DNA of 64,000 nucleotides from an uncultured Prevotellaceae bacterium (GCA_937898675.1 CALEJB010000045.1:1-64000), one strand, 5' to 3'. Positions 8,288 to 16,951 are shown, counted from the stretch's first letter. Notes: generated by a model not told the origin, from the sequence alone. A program made the numbers and translations.

Positions 8288-8617
8288 ATGAAACGACTGG
8301 CGGTGATATTGACAATGATGCTTGCGCTGGGGCTGGTCAACACGGCCCTGGCGGAGTTGCAGTGGCATGAGACCAACCGCGAGATGACGGGCAAGGTGCT
8401 GAACGACCCGCGCACGAGCGACGGCATCGAGATATACGGCAGCAAGGGCGTCATCTCGATAGTCACGCCCAAGCGCATCCAGGTGCGCGTCTATACCATC
8501 CTGGGACAGCTGGTGTCGCAGGCGACGCTCAACCCGGGCACATCGCAACTGCGCATCGGCTCACGCGGCATCTATCTGGTGAAAATCGGGAACCTGACGC
8601 AAAAGGTGGCCATCTAA
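8288..8617 (+). CDS. Small secreted protein, mostly a T9SS-type tail
   Basis: 109 residues: a signal peptide (MKRLAVILTMMLALGLVNTA, then LA), about 35 residues containing the segment VLNDPRTSDGIEIYGSKG, then the pattern VRVYTILGQLVSQATL...GSRGIYLVKIGNLTQKVAI. That last part is the usual shape of a T9SS type A C-terminal sorting domain (Y.ILGQ.V ... GIYLVKI ... KV.I). There is almost no cargo between export signal and tail. It has its own strong promoter, so it is unlikely to be the remnant of a longer gene. Role unknown; it could be a surface peptide or an attachment or competition factor. Confidence 0.75.
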   Translation: MKRLAVILTMMLALGLVNTALAELQWHETNREMTGKVLNDPRTSDGIEIYGSKGVISIVTPKRIQVRVYTILGQLVSQATLNPGTSQLRIGSRGIYLVKIGNLTQKVAI

Positions 8618-8689
8618 CCCCGCTCATCGCCGCACGTCACGAAGTGAACTAAAGACCATTTAATAACCTTAACAACAAACGATTAGAGT

Positions 8690-9718
8690 ATGACAAATTC
8701 AGAGAACATTGATTGGGCACATCTGCCTTTTGGTTACATGAAGACCGACTACAACGTGCGCTGCACGTTCAAGGACGGCAAGTGGGGAGAAATTGAAGTA
8801 ACCCAGGACGACACCATCAACCTGCACATGGCAGCCAGCTGCCTGCACTACGGCCAGGAGATATTTGAGGGCCTGAAGGCCTTCCGCGGCAAGGACGGCA
8901 AGGTGCGTCTGTTCCGCCCCGACGAAAACGCCAAGCGCTTGCAGAACAGCGCTCGCGGCATCATGATGGAGCCGCTGCCCGAGGACATCTTCATTGAGAT
9001 GTGCAAGAAGGTGGTCAAGCTCAACGAGCGCTTCATCCCGCCCTATGGCTGCGACAGCTCGCTGTATCTGCGTCCCGTCGAAATCGGCATTTCGCCCCGC
9101 GTGGGCGTGAGTCCTGCCGATGAATATACGGTGATCATCTTCGTCACCCCCGTGGGCCCGTACTTCAAGGAGGGCTTCCACCCCACCAAGGTGGCCGTTT
9201 ACCGCGAGTATGACCGCGCCGCCCCCTGCGGCACCGGTCGCTGGAAGGTGGGCGGCAACTACGCCGCCGGCATGGGCGCCACCGCCCGCGCCAAGGCAGC
9301 CGGCTACAGCGCCGCGCTGTTCCTGGACCCCAAGGAGAAGAAGTACCTGGACGAGTGCGGTCCTGCCAACTTCTTCATCATCAAGGGCAACAAGTACATC
9401 ACTCCCAAGTCGGGCTCCATCCTGCCCTCCATCACCAACATGAGCCTGCAGCAGATTGCCCGCGACCTGGGTCTGGAGGTTGAGTGCCGTCCCGTACCCC
9501 TCGAGGAGCTTGCCGAGGCCGACGAGGCCGCCGAGTGCGGCACCGCTGCCGTCACCGCTCCCATCAGCGAGGTGGTGGACATGGACAACGACGTGCACTA
9601 CATCATCAGCAAGGACGGCAACGTGGGTCCCGTTGTCACCCAGCTCTACCACCGCCTGCGCGGCATCCAGATGGGCGACTATCCCGACGAGCACGGCTGG
9701 GTGATGTTTGTTGAATAA
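8690..9718 (+). CDS. ilvE: Branched-chain amino-acid aminotransferase
   Basis: PLP-dependent fold-type IV transaminase that interconverts Leu, Ile and Val with their 2-oxo acids, using glutamate/2-oxoglutarate; cytoplasmic. The 342-residue protein resembles the longer type II BCATs. Key segments are FEGLKAFRGKDG, the PLP-lysine region GRWKVGGNYAAG, the LFLDPKEKKYLDECG segment, and SGSILPSITN near the phosphate-binding end. It lies 72 bases after the small secreted protein and 20 bases before the HD-domain gene, probably in one transcript with the latter. Confidence 0.95.
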   Translation: MTNSENIDWAHLPFGYMKTDYNVRCTFKDGKWGEIEVTQDDTINLHMAASCLHYGQEIFEGLKAFRGKDGKVRLFRPDENAKRLQNSARGIMMEPLPEDIFIEMCKKVVKLNERFIPPYGCDSSLYLRPVEIGISPRVGVSPADEYTVIIFVTPVGPYFKEGFHPTKVAVYREYDRAAPCGTGRWKVGGNYAAGMGATARAKAAGYSAALFLDPKEKKYLDECGPANFFIIKGNKYITPKSGSILPSITNMSLQQIARDLGLEVECRPVPLEELAEADEAAECGTAAVTAPISEVVDMDNDVHYIISKDGNVGPVVTQLYHRLRGIQMGDYPDEHGWVMFVE

Positions 9719-9738
9719 TCCCCCTACCCGACGCCCGA

Positions 9739-10308
9739 ATGATAGACACCCTGTCGATCATCCAACGATACTACACACCCGGTAACGACGATTACCGGGT
9801 GTTGGTTATTCATAGCCAGCAAGTGGCGCGCCTGGCGCAGCTGCTGTGCCAGCGCCTGATCGCGCGCGGCACACCCGTTGACGAGGAGTTTGTGGTCGAG
9901 GCCGCCATGCTGCACGACATCGGCATGTGCCGCACCGACGCGCCCGGCATCCACTGCCACGGCACCGAGCCCTACCTGATGCACGGCATCGTGGGGCGCC
10001 GCATGCTCGACGCCCTGGGGCTGTACCGCCACGGCCGCGTGTGCGAGCGGCACACAGGGGCGGGCCTGACCGCCGCCGAAATCATCGCCCAGGGGCTGCC
10101 CATCGCTCCCGCGCGCGACCTGCTGCCCGAGTCGCTGGAGGAAAAGGCCGTGTGCTATGCCGACAAGTTCTACAGCAAGAGCCACGTGGAGCGCCCGGCC
10201 AAGACGCTGGACCAGGCCCGCCAGTCGCTGGCGAAGTTCGGCCCCGGCACAGTGGAGCGGTTTGAGGCGCTGGCCGGCATTTTTGGCGACCCCGCCGACG
10301 TGCTGTGA
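9739..10308 (+). CDS. HD-domain hydrolase
   Basis: 189-residue single-domain HD superfamily protein, a family of metal-dependent phosphohydrolases acting on nucleotides or other phosphate esters; substrate unknown. The first metal His lies in LVIHSQQVA, the HD doublet in EAAMLHDIGM, a further His pair in GIHCHGTEPYLMHG, and the terminal Asp in YADKFYSKS. Homologues begin at the same distance before the first His, supporting this ATG. A strong 11-bp hairpin sits inside codons 13-22. Confidence 0.85.
   Translation: MIDTLSIIQRYYTPGNDDYRVLVIHSQQVARLAQLLCQRLIARGTPVDEEFVVEAAMLHDIGMCRTDAPGIHCHGTEPYLMHGIVGRRMLDALGLYRHGRVCERHTGAGLTAAEIIAQGLPIAPARDLLPESLEEKAVCYADKFYSKSHVERPAKTLDQARQSLAKFGPGTVERFEALAGIFGDPADVL
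9775..9802 (+). other. Strong hairpin inside the HD-gene 5' end
   Basis: A perfect 11-bp stem (ACACCCGGTAA and its complement) with a 6-base loop lies 36 bases inside the HD gene and about 57 bases after the ilvE stop. It resembles an intrinsic terminator without a T tail (followed by TGGTTATT). It may limit read-through from ilvE, or may just be coding sequence. Confidence 0.4.
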
Positions 10309-10394
10309 CCGAATAACGCTAACGCGCCAATTCCAATCGTGCCTTATCGCGCCATCGGGGCTGCTATTTTGTTCGTCTAATACGAAATTTTATC

Positions 10395-10402
10395 TATATT
10401 TG
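10395..10402 (+). promoter_or_regulatory. -7 box for nadE
   Basis: TATATTTG matches TAnnTTTG and lies 36 bases before the nadE ATG, in the AT-rich gap after the HD gene. A TTTG occurs upstream at 10368-10371, but its 23-base spacing is longer than usual. Confidence 0.55.
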
Positions 10403-10438
10403 CAGTCCAGTAATCTCAACAAATAATCACCAGATAAC

Positions 10439-11188
10439 ATGCGAGAATTTAATGCTAAAGAAGTAAAGGACCAAGTGGTTCAATGGATTAGGGACTGGTT
10501 TGAGCAAAACGGCCCCGGATGCAACGCCGTGCTGGGCATATCCGGCGGCAAGGACAGCAGCGTGGTGGCGGCATTGTGCGCCGAGGCGCTGGGCAAAGAC
10601 CGCGTCATCGGTGTGACGATGCCCAACGGCGTGCAGGCAGATATCGCCGACAGCATGCGGCTGATAGAGCACTTGGGCATTGGCCACTGCAATGTCAACA
10701 TCGGCGAAACATACGAGGCGCTGATGGCTGCCGTAAAAGAGCAATTAGGCACACTTGACGCCGAGGTGTCACGCCAGACCATTATCAACATGCCGCCCCG
10801 CCTGCGCATGACAGCCGTGTATGCCGTCTCGCAGTCGATGAACGGCCGCGTGGCCAACACCTGCAACCTGTCGGAAGACTGGGTGGGCTACTCGACGCGT
10901 TATGGCGATGCCGCCGGCGATTTTGCGCCCCTCGGCGGCCTCACCGTGCAAGAGGTCATCGCCATAGGCCTGGAAATGGGCTTGCCGCGCGACCTCGTTC
11001 AAAAGACGCCGTCGGACGGACTGAGCGGAAAGTCTGACGAGGACAACCTCGGCTTCACCTATGCCGTGCTGGACCGCTACATCCGCACCGGCGAGTGTGA
11101 TGACCCACAGGTCAAGGCGCTCATCGACGACAAGCACGTGAAGAACCTGTTCAAGCTGAAACCGATTCCCCACTTTGAATACAAATAA
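10439..11188 (+). CDS. nadE: NH3-dependent NAD(+) synthetase
   Basis: Makes NAD from deamido-NAD, ATP and ammonia, the last step of NAD synthesis. The 249-residue length indicates the short ammonia-dependent form without a glutaminase domain. The ATP-pyrophosphatase P-loop is GISGGKDSS (about residues 34-42); further family signatures are NTCNLSEDWVGYSTRYGD and KTPSDGLSGKSDEDNLGF. It has its own promoter box and ends in a clear hairpin. nadC lies elsewhere in the window (56.3-57.2 kb); I see no nadA or nadB. Confidence 0.96.
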   Translation: MREFNAKEVKDQVVQWIRDWFEQNGPGCNAVLGISGGKDSSVVAALCAEALGKDRVIGVTMPNGVQADIADSMRLIEHLGIGHCNVNIGETYEALMAAVKEQLGTLDAEVSRQTIINMPPRLRMTAVYAVSQSMNGRVANTCNLSEDWVGYSTRYGDAAGDFAPLGGLTVQEVIAIGLEMGLPRDLVQKTPSDGLSGKSDEDNLGFTYAVLDRYIRTGECDDPQVKALIDDKHVKNLFKLKPIPHFEYK

Positions 11189-11215
11189 AAAAAACATTTG
11201 TATATCAACACAATG

Positions 11216-11249
11216 CAAATGCCAGGGCTCATCGAACTCCTGGCATTTG
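11216..11249 (+). terminator. Terminator after nadE
   Basis: A perfect 11-bp inverted repeat (CAAATGCCAGG and its complement) with a 12-base loop starts 28 bases after the nadE stop. Confidence 0.7.
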
Positions 11250-11307
11250 TTATGCCAAACGCACATATCGATATACAAAAGTTGATGTGCAACCGAATAA
11301 AATTTAT

Positions 11308-11315
11308 TACTTTTG
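11308..11315 (+). promoter_or_regulatory. -7 box for the DUF486 gene
   Basis: TACTTTTG matches TAnnTTTG, 50 bases before the chosen ATG at 11366. It lies inside an open extension of the same frame, so the upstream ATGs at 11198 and beyond are unlikely starts. Confidence 0.55.
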
Positions 11316-11365
11316 CAACCTGTTCAATTAATCCTACAGATTTTGCCACAAAATCAATATCAATC

Positions 11366-11737
11366 ATGCAACATATCTACACCATCGGGCTGCTCATCGT
11401 ATCCAACATTTTCATGACAATCGCCTGGTACGGGCATCTGAAACTGCAACAGGTTAAGGTATTCACCGACAGCACTCCGCTGTATGTCATCATTATGCTG
11501 TCATGGCTGTTGGCACTGCCGGAATACTGTTGCCAGGTTCCTGCCAACCGCATCGGCTTTGCCAGCAACGGCGGTCCCTATACGCTTGTCCAGCTCAAGG
11601 TCATTCAAGAAGTCATATCGCTCTCGGTATTCACGGTGTTTGTCACCATCTTTTTCCAAGGCGAGACACTGCGGTGGAACCATCTGGCGGCATTCATTTG
11701 CCTTGTGATGGCCGTTTTCTTTGCTTTCCACAAATAA
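11366..11737 (+). CDS. DMT-like small membrane protein (DUF486)
   Basis: 123-residue inner-membrane protein with about four transmembrane segments, similar to the DUF486 family (small-multidrug-resistance/DMT-type fold). Signature segments are SNIFMTIAWYGHLK, LPEYCCQVPANRIG, and the ending LAAFICLVMAVFFAFHK. Substrate unknown. I chose the ATG at 11366, which starts directly before the first hydrophobic helix and follows a promoter box; a longer frame from 11198 has no support. Its stop codon touches the stop of the convergent DUF2284 gene with no base between. Confidence 0.85.
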   Translation: MQHIYTIGLLIVSNIFMTIAWYGHLKLQQVKVFTDSTPLYVIIMLSWLLALPEYCCQVPANRIGFASNGGPYTLVQLKVIQEVISLSVFTVFVTIFFQGETLRWNHLAAFICLVMAVFFAFHK

Positions 11738-12289
11738 TCAAGGTCTGAAAACTGCCGTCACCAGCGTGATGCGGGGCGGCAAAGAGCCATCGCTGCTCCA
11801 CTCCAAATCAATGCCCAACAAGTCATGCGAGATGGCAGTCACATCAAAGCCCACGGCCTCCAGCGAGTAACGCATTTTATCGGGATGCCGGCAAGGATTG
11901 CCCGATGAACGCGCGCAGCCCTGGGGACATAGCGTGCAACGAAAAGTGAAGCTGCGGCTTCCCGGCACCTCGGCTTCAAGAGAAAACATCTGCGGCAGCA
12001 GCGTTTTCAGGACCTCACCGACAGTCTCATCGGCAATTACTTGGGCGCTACGGGGGCTCTTGCCATGTTCCAATGTCTCTGCATCAAATTCGATGGTCGT
12101 TCCAAACACATTCACGATATTGAAGCCGTTAGTAAGCGATTCTGCATCAAAGTCAAAGGAGGGGCAGCACCACATCTGATTAAAATTTGTGCATTGGGCA
12201 CACAACGCCAAGAACCGCCCCGCGTCGCGGTAGCGGCCAATAAACTCGGCAGCGTCCATCGTTGCCTGATGCTGGCTCAATGTGTACAT
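11738..12289 (-). CDS. DUF2284 metal-binding protein
   Basis: 183 residues from the ATG at 12289 (a GTG directly upstream is also in frame). Cysteine groups CAQCTNFNQMWCC near the start and RCTLCPQGC...PCRHPDKMRYSLE later are typical of DUF2284, predicted to bind metal or an Fe-S cluster; function unknown. The promoter box (TAACTTTG, 12297-12304) lies only 7 bases before this ATG, implying a leaderless mRNA. A downstream ATG at about 12256 (MDAAEF) is the alternative start. It is convergent with the DUF486 gene. Confidence 0.8.
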   Translation of the reverse strand: MYTLSQHQATMDAAEFIGRYRDAGRFLALCAQCTNFNQMWCCPSFDFDAESLTNGFNIVNVFGTTIEFDAETLEHGKSPRSAQVIADETVGEVLKTLLPQMFSLEAEVPGSRSFTFRCTLCPQGCARSSGNPCRHPDKMRYSLEAVGFDVTAISHDLLGIDLEWSSDGSLPPRITLVTAVFRP

Positions 12290-12296
12290 CACGATG

Positions 12297-12326
12297 CAAA
12301 GTTAGTCGAAAATCAGTATCACCACA
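12297..12326 (-). promoter_or_regulatory. Promoter of the DUF2284 gene
   Basis: On the minus strand TTG (12324-12326), a 19-base spacer, and TAACTTTG (12297-12304) fit the Bacteroidetes promoter. The box ends 7 bases before the ATG. Confidence 0.6.
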
Positions 12327-12354
12327 AGCGATTTTGGGCATTTCACATCATATA

Positions 12355-12384
12355 ATCAGGGAGGCCCTGCTGGACCTCCCTGAT
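12355..12384 (-). terminator. Terminator of the S9 peptidase gene
   Basis: A perfect 10-bp inverted repeat (ATCAGGGAGG and its complement) with a 10-base loop lies 30 bases beyond the minus-strand stop at 12414. Confidence 0.65.
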
Positions 12385-12413
12385 ATGCTGGGAATGATGT
12401 GTTCAGTTACACC

Positions 12414-14609
12414 TTACTTGGCAGGCTGTGCGGGAGCGGCAGACTGCTTTGCTGCGGCGACGGAATCTTGCTGAGCCTTGTACTTCTTAGCGGCTTCGCT
12501 GTCGGGCTTCAGCCAAGTGTCAAGCCAGTTGAAGAACTCTCGCTGCCACAGGATGCTGTTTTGAGGCCTGAGAATCCAGTGGTTCTCCTCGGGGAAGAGC
12601 ACCAGTCGCGCGGGCAGGCCCTTAATCTTGGCAGCATTGAATGCCTGGCATGCCTGGGTGAAGACAATGCGGTAGTCCTTCTCGCCAGCGGTGCACATGA
12701 TGGGAGTGTCCCAATTCTGCACATAATTCTTGGGGTTGGCCTGGGTGTAGCTGCGCTGAGCGGTGGCATTGCCCTTATCCCAGAATGCGCCGCCGAGGTC
12801 CCACTGCACGAACCACATCTCCTCGGTCTCGAGGTACTGAGCCTCAAGGTTGAAGATGCCTGCATGTGCCAGGAAGCAAGCAAAGCGCTTGTCGTGGTTG
12901 CCCGCAAGGAAGTAAACCGAGTAGCCGCCATAGCTGGCGCCCACGGCGCCAATGTGCTCGGCATCGACATAGGGTTCCTTCTTCATGTAGTCAACAGCGC
13001 TCAGGTAGTCGCGCATGTTCTGGCCACCATAGTCACCGCTGATTTGGGCATTCCACTCGGTGCCGAATCCGGGAAGACCGCGGCGGTTGGGCAGAATCAC
13101 GATATAGCCCTGGCTGGCCATGATGTGGATGTTCCAACGATAGCTCCAGAACTGGCTGACGGGCGATTGGGGCCCACCCTCACAGAAGAGGATTGCAGGA
13201 TATTTCTTCTTGGGGTCAAACTTGGGGGGATAGGCCACCCATGTAGTCATGAGTTTGCCATCGGTGGTGGGAACGAGGCGCTTCTCGATGCCGATGCTGT
13301 CCACCTGTGCCATCATTTCGTCGTTGACATGGGAGAGCTGCACGGGTTTCTGGCCAGGAGCGATGCTATAGACCTCGTTGGGCGTTTGATAGCTCTGCAG
13401 CATCGTGACCACCGTGTCGTTGCCGGCAAAAGCCAGCGAGTTGAAATCGCACACGCCCTGAGCAATGGTATCGATCTTCTGAGTAGCGACTTCCATGCGG
13501 AAGATGGGCATCGTACCCTGATAGGGGCAGATGAAATAGATGTACTTCTCGTCGGGCGACCAAGTGATGGCGTCAACGCTGTAGTCCCAGTTTGCGGTCA
13601 AGTCAATCTTCTTGCCGTCGGTGCCCATCATGAAGATGCGGTTCTTGTCGGCCTCATATCCGTCATGCTCCATCGACAGCCAAGCCATCTCACCCTTGCT
13701 GTTGATGATGGGGTTGGTGTCATAACCCATCATGCCCTCGGTGAGGTTCTCGGTCTTGCCAGTCTCGAGGTCATACTTGTAAAGGTCGCTGTTGGTCGAG
13801 AAGGCATACTCCTTGCCGGTCTTCTTGCGGCACACGTAAACGAGGCTCTTGCCGTCGGGCGTCCACGCCAGTGACTCAATGCCGCCCCAAGGCTTCATGG
13901 GCGACTCATAAGGTTCACCCTCGAGGACGTCCTTCACATTACCCACCTTGCTGCCGTCAAAGTCAGCTACAAAGGGGTGAGGCACGGTGGTTACCCACTC
14001 GTCCCAATGCTTGTACATCATATCATCAAAGATGCGGGCGTTGGCCTTGTCCAGATCGGGGTACATGTCCTGGGGCGTCTCGCCGTACTTCACCTGCGAA
14101 ATCATCACAACACGCTTCTCGTCGGGCGAGAAAACGAAGCCCTCGATACCGTCTTTCACGTCGCTCACGCATTTGCGGCCGCCGCCGTCGGCATCCATCA
14201 CCCACAATTGCGGGGTCTTGTCATCACCGTCTTCCTGGAAAATGAAAGCAATCTTGTTGCCGTTGTCAATCCACACGGCATTGCTCTCGCTTGAAGGAGT
14301 GTTGGTAATCTGCTTAACATTCTGGCCGTCGATGTCCATGACCCACAGGTCACAGTTGCCCTTGTTCTCGGCGATGTCGTAGCGTGTGACGCCATACATC
14401 ACCTTCTTGCCGTCGGGCGACACTTGCGGGTCACCCACGCGGCCCAGCGAATTGAGGAATTCGGGAGTAAATTCTTTGGTTCCCATCTCGGTTGATTTTT
14501 CGGTTGAAGCCACTTGGCCGGGTTCGGTTCCTTCCTGCTTGGAGCAGTTGGAAGAACTCAACAAAGCCAATAACGCAACCGACATTGCTGTTAACTTTAA
14601 AAACTTCAT
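12414..14609 (-). CDS. S9 family prolyl oligopeptidase-like lipoprotein
   Basis: 731 residues. The N-terminus (MKFLKLTAMSVALLALLSSSNC) reads as a lipoprotein signal with lipidated Cys22, predicting a periplasmic or surface location. A WD40-like beta-propeller (about 50-400; repeated SPDGKK, TPDGKS, SPDEKY) precedes an alpha/beta-hydrolase domain. The catalytic triad is visible: Ser in GASYGG (about 558), Asp in TAGEKDYRI (about 643) and His in PEENHWIL (about 676). It likely removes di- or oligopeptides from peptides, like DPP4/DPP5-type enzymes. The C-terminal tail is Lys/Ala-rich (KYKAQQDSVAAAKQSAAPAQ). It diverges from the GH92 genes. Confidence 0.93.
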   Translation of the reverse strand: MKFLKLTAMSVALLALLSSSNCSKQEGTEPGQVASTEKSTEMGTKEFTPEFLNSLGRVGDPQVSPDGKKVMYGVTRYDIAENKGNCDLWVMDIDGQNVKQITNTPSSESNAVWIDNGNKIAFIFQEDGDDKTPQLWVMDADGGGRKCVSDVKDGIEGFVFSPDEKRVVMISQVKYGETPQDMYPDLDKANARIFDDMMYKHWDEWVTTVPHPFVADFDGSKVGNVKDVLEGEPYESPMKPWGGIESLAWTPDGKSLVYVCRKKTGKEYAFSTNSDLYKYDLETGKTENLTEGMMGYDTNPIINSKGEMAWLSMEHDGYEADKNRIFMMGTDGKKIDLTANWDYSVDAITWSPDEKYIYFICPYQGTMPIFRMEVATQKIDTIAQGVCDFNSLAFAGNDTVVTMLQSYQTPNEVYSIAPGQKPVQLSHVNDEMMAQVDSIGIEKRLVPTTDGKLMTTWVAYPPKFDPKKKYPAILFCEGGPQSPVSQFWSYRWNIHIMASQGYIVILPNRRGLPGFGTEWNAQISGDYGGQNMRDYLSAVDYMKKEPYVDAEHIGAVGASYGGYSVYFLAGNHDKRFACFLAHAGIFNLEAQYLETEEMWFVQWDLGGAFWDKGNATAQRSYTQANPKNYVQNWDTPIMCTAGEKDYRIVFTQACQAFNAAKIKGLPARLVLFPEENHWILRPQNSILWQREFFNWLDTWLKPDSEAAKKYKAQQDSVAAAKQSAAPAQPAK

Positions 14610-14672
14610 ACAGTTGTTGTTTTAAAATATTATTGTGTAATGATATAATTAGTCTTAAGTGTTTTGCAACGG

Positions 14673-14704
14673 CAAATTTACACATTTTTCATATTTGGCA
14701 CAAA
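14673..14704 (-). promoter_or_regulatory. Promoter of the S9 peptidase gene
   Basis: On the minus strand TTTG (14701-14704), a 20-base spacer and TAAATTTG (14673-14680) give a full promoter match, with a leader of about 60 bases before the ATG at 14609. Confidence 0.65.
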
Positions 14705-14722
14705 GGATTAGGAAGAAATTAT

Positions 14723-14730
14723 TATTTTTG
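14723..14730 (+). promoter_or_regulatory. -7 box for the GH92 operon
   Basis: TATTTTTG matches TAnnTTTG and lies 36 bases before the ATG at 14767. The promoter region is shared with the divergent S9 peptidase. Confidence 0.5.
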
Positions 14731-14766
14731 CAAATTCAAACGACATCACGAAAAGACGTAACAATT

Positions 14767-16944
14767 ATGATATTCAAGAGACTTATTTCTGTCCTGCTGT
14801 CACTTCTGGCCCTAAACATGGTGGCCGCCAACGCCAGTGCCGACGGCTTGACCCAGTGGGTAAATCCCCGCATCGGCACCGGCGGGCACGGGCACGTCTT
14901 CCTCGGCGCCAACGTGCCCTTTGGCTATGTGCAGCTGGGACCGACCGAGCCCACCCGCGGATGGGACTGGTGCTCGGGATACCATACCAGCGACACGGTG
15001 CTGATTGGTTTTGGGCACCAGCATTTGAGCGGCACAGGCATTGGCGACCTGGGCGATGTAGCACTGCTGCCTGTTGCCAACAGGGACATCCGCGAGGTCG
15101 TTTTCAGCCACGACGATGAGACCGTTAGCCCAGGGTATTACAGTGTAAGCCTGCGTAACGACGGGGCCCCCTATGTGAAAGTCGAACTCACTGCCACCCC
15201 GCGCACGGGCATGCACCGCTACACATTTGCGCCTGGACAAACGGCTCAATTGATTCTAGACTTGGGGCAAGGCATTGGCTGGGACTCGCCAAAAGAAGTG
15301 CGCGTCAAGCAACTGTCACCGAGGATGATTGCAGGATACCGCCATTCGCGCGGTTGGGCCGCAAAACAGATGGACTTCTTTGCCATGGAGTTCTCGCAAG
15401 AGGTAACGCTCGAAAAACTCAACAAGGACACGACCGCGCTGATTACCGCCGTCAGCCAAGGCCAGCCATTGCTCGTCAAGGTGGGCATGTCGGCCGTGAG
15501 CATCGAGAATGCCATTGGCAACCTGCATGCCGAAAACCCCGACTGGGATTTTGACGCGACAGTCCGGCAAGCCGACGAGGCATGGAATGCAGAATTGGGC
15601 AAAATCAAAATCACGACAGACAATGCCGAAAACCGCCGTATTTTCTACACCGCACTGTACCACACGATGGTGGCGCCCTCGGTGTTTAGTGACGCATGCG
15701 GCGAATACCGCGGCGCCGACGGCGCCGTGCATGAAGGCGACTTCACCAACTACACGACGTTCTCGCTGTGGGACACCTACCGTGCCGCCCACCCCTTGCA
15801 GACACTAATCCACCGCGAGAAGCAACACGACATTGGGCAGACGCTTCTTCACATATATGAGCAACAGGGCAAGTTGCCCGTGTGGCACCTGATGGGAAAC
15901 GAGACAGACTGCATGGTGGGAAATCCCGGCGTGATTGTGCTGGCAGACCTTGTCCTCAAAGGATTTGACATCGATGCCCCCGCGGCACTTGAGGCCATGA
16001 AGGCCTCGGCGATGCTCGACGAGCGCTCGATGGGACTATTGAAGCAGTATGGCTACATCCCGTTTGACCTGGAGCCCGAGAAGGAGACCGTAGCGCGAGG
16101 ACTGGAATATGCGCTCTCGGACTGGTGCATCGCCCGCGTTGCCGAGAAGATTGGAGACAAGGACGCCATGAATTACTTTGGCCAGCGGAGCAAGTCATAC
16201 CAGAAATATTTTGACAAACAAACGAAATTTATGCGCGGTTTGGACTCGAAGGGACATTTCAGGCCCGTGAGCGAATTTGACCCGCTATCGACCAAACACC
16301 GCAACGATGACTATTGCGAGGGCAACGCATGGCAATACACATGGCTGGTGCCCCATGACGTTCACGGATTGGCTGACCTGTTTGGCGGCGAAAAACAGTT
16401 TGTGTCAAAGCTCGACTCGCTGTTTGTCGTGAGCGGAGACCTGGGCGACGAAGCCTCCCCTGATGTGTCGGGCCTCATTGGCCAGTATGCCCACGGCAAC
16501 GAACCCAGCCATCACATCTTATACATGTACAACTATGTGGGACAACCATGGAAAGGCGCCAGACTCATTCGCCAAGTGCTGAATGAACAGTACCGCAACG
16601 ACGAAGACGGCCTGTCGGGCAACGAGGATGTGGGTCAAATGTCATCGTGGTATGTGCTGTCATCTATCGGCCTTTATCAAGAAGAACCTGCTGGCGGCAA
16701 ATACATCATCGGCACACCGTTGTTTGACGAGGCTGCCATCGATGTGGGCGACGGCAAGACCTTTACCGTGCGCGCGGTAAATAACCGCGACACCAACATG
16801 TATGTGCAGAGCGCAAAACTCAACGGAAAACGATACAGCAAGAGTTACATTAAATATTGCGACATCATCGCCGGCGGCACCTTGGAACTCGTCATGGGAC
16901 CCAAACCGTCGAAATGGGGCACAGGACGCAACGACAGACCATAA
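14767..16944 (+). CDS. GH92 family alpha-mannosidase
   Basis: 725-residue exported calcium-dependent alpha-mannosidase, likely trimming alpha-linked mannose from N-glycans or mannans. It has a signal peptide (about 1-25), then the classic N-terminal GH92 region (NPRIGTGGHGHVFLGANVPF), the catalytic-domain loop LPVWHLMGNETDCMVG with an acidic residue where the family has its general acid, and the C-terminal signature GNEDVGQMSSWYVLSSIGLY. The ATG at 14767 is chosen because it starts the signal peptide and follows the promoter box. Seven bases separate it from the second GH92 gene, so they are co-transcribed. Confidence 0.94.
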   Translation: MIFKRLISVLLSLLALNMVAANASADGLTQWVNPRIGTGGHGHVFLGANVPFGYVQLGPTEPTRGWDWCSGYHTSDTVLIGFGHQHLSGTGIGDLGDVALLPVANRDIREVVFSHDDETVSPGYYSVSLRNDGAPYVKVELTATPRTGMHRYTFAPGQTAQLILDLGQGIGWDSPKEVRVKQLSPRMIAGYRHSRGWAAKQMDFFAMEFSQEVTLEKLNKDTTALITAVSQGQPLLVKVGMSAVSIENAIGNLHAENPDWDFDATVRQADEAWNAELGKIKITTDNAENRRIFYTALYHTMVAPSVFSDACGEYRGADGAVHEGDFTNYTTFSLWDTYRAAHPLQTLIHREKQHDIGQTLLHIYEQQGKLPVWHLMGNETDCMVGNPGVIVLADLVLKGFDIDAPAALEAMKASAMLDERSMGLLKQYGYIPFDLEPEKETVARGLEYALSDWCIARVAEKIGDKDAMNYFGQRSKSYQKYFDKQTKFMRGLDSKGHFRPVSEFDPLSTKHRNDDYCEGNAWQYTWLVPHDVHGLADLFGGEKQFVSKLDSLFVVSGDLGDEASPDVSGLIGQYAHGNEPSHHILYMYNYVGQPWKGARLIRQVLNEQYRNDEDGLSGNEDVGQMSSWYVLSSIGLYQEEPAGGKYIIGTPLFDEAAIDVGDGKTFTVRAVNNRDTNMYVQSAKLNGKRYSKSYIKYCDIIAGGTLELVMGPKPSKWGTGRNDRP

Positions 16945-16951
16945 TACAAGC

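Noticed and set aside
11198..11365. N-terminal extension of the DUF486 gene
   Set aside because: It covers the nadE terminator hairpin and the promoter box, and homologues begin at 11366.
12399..13874. 491-codon frame antisense to the S9 peptidase
   Set aside because: Shadow of a real gene whose catalytic motifs lie on the minus strand.
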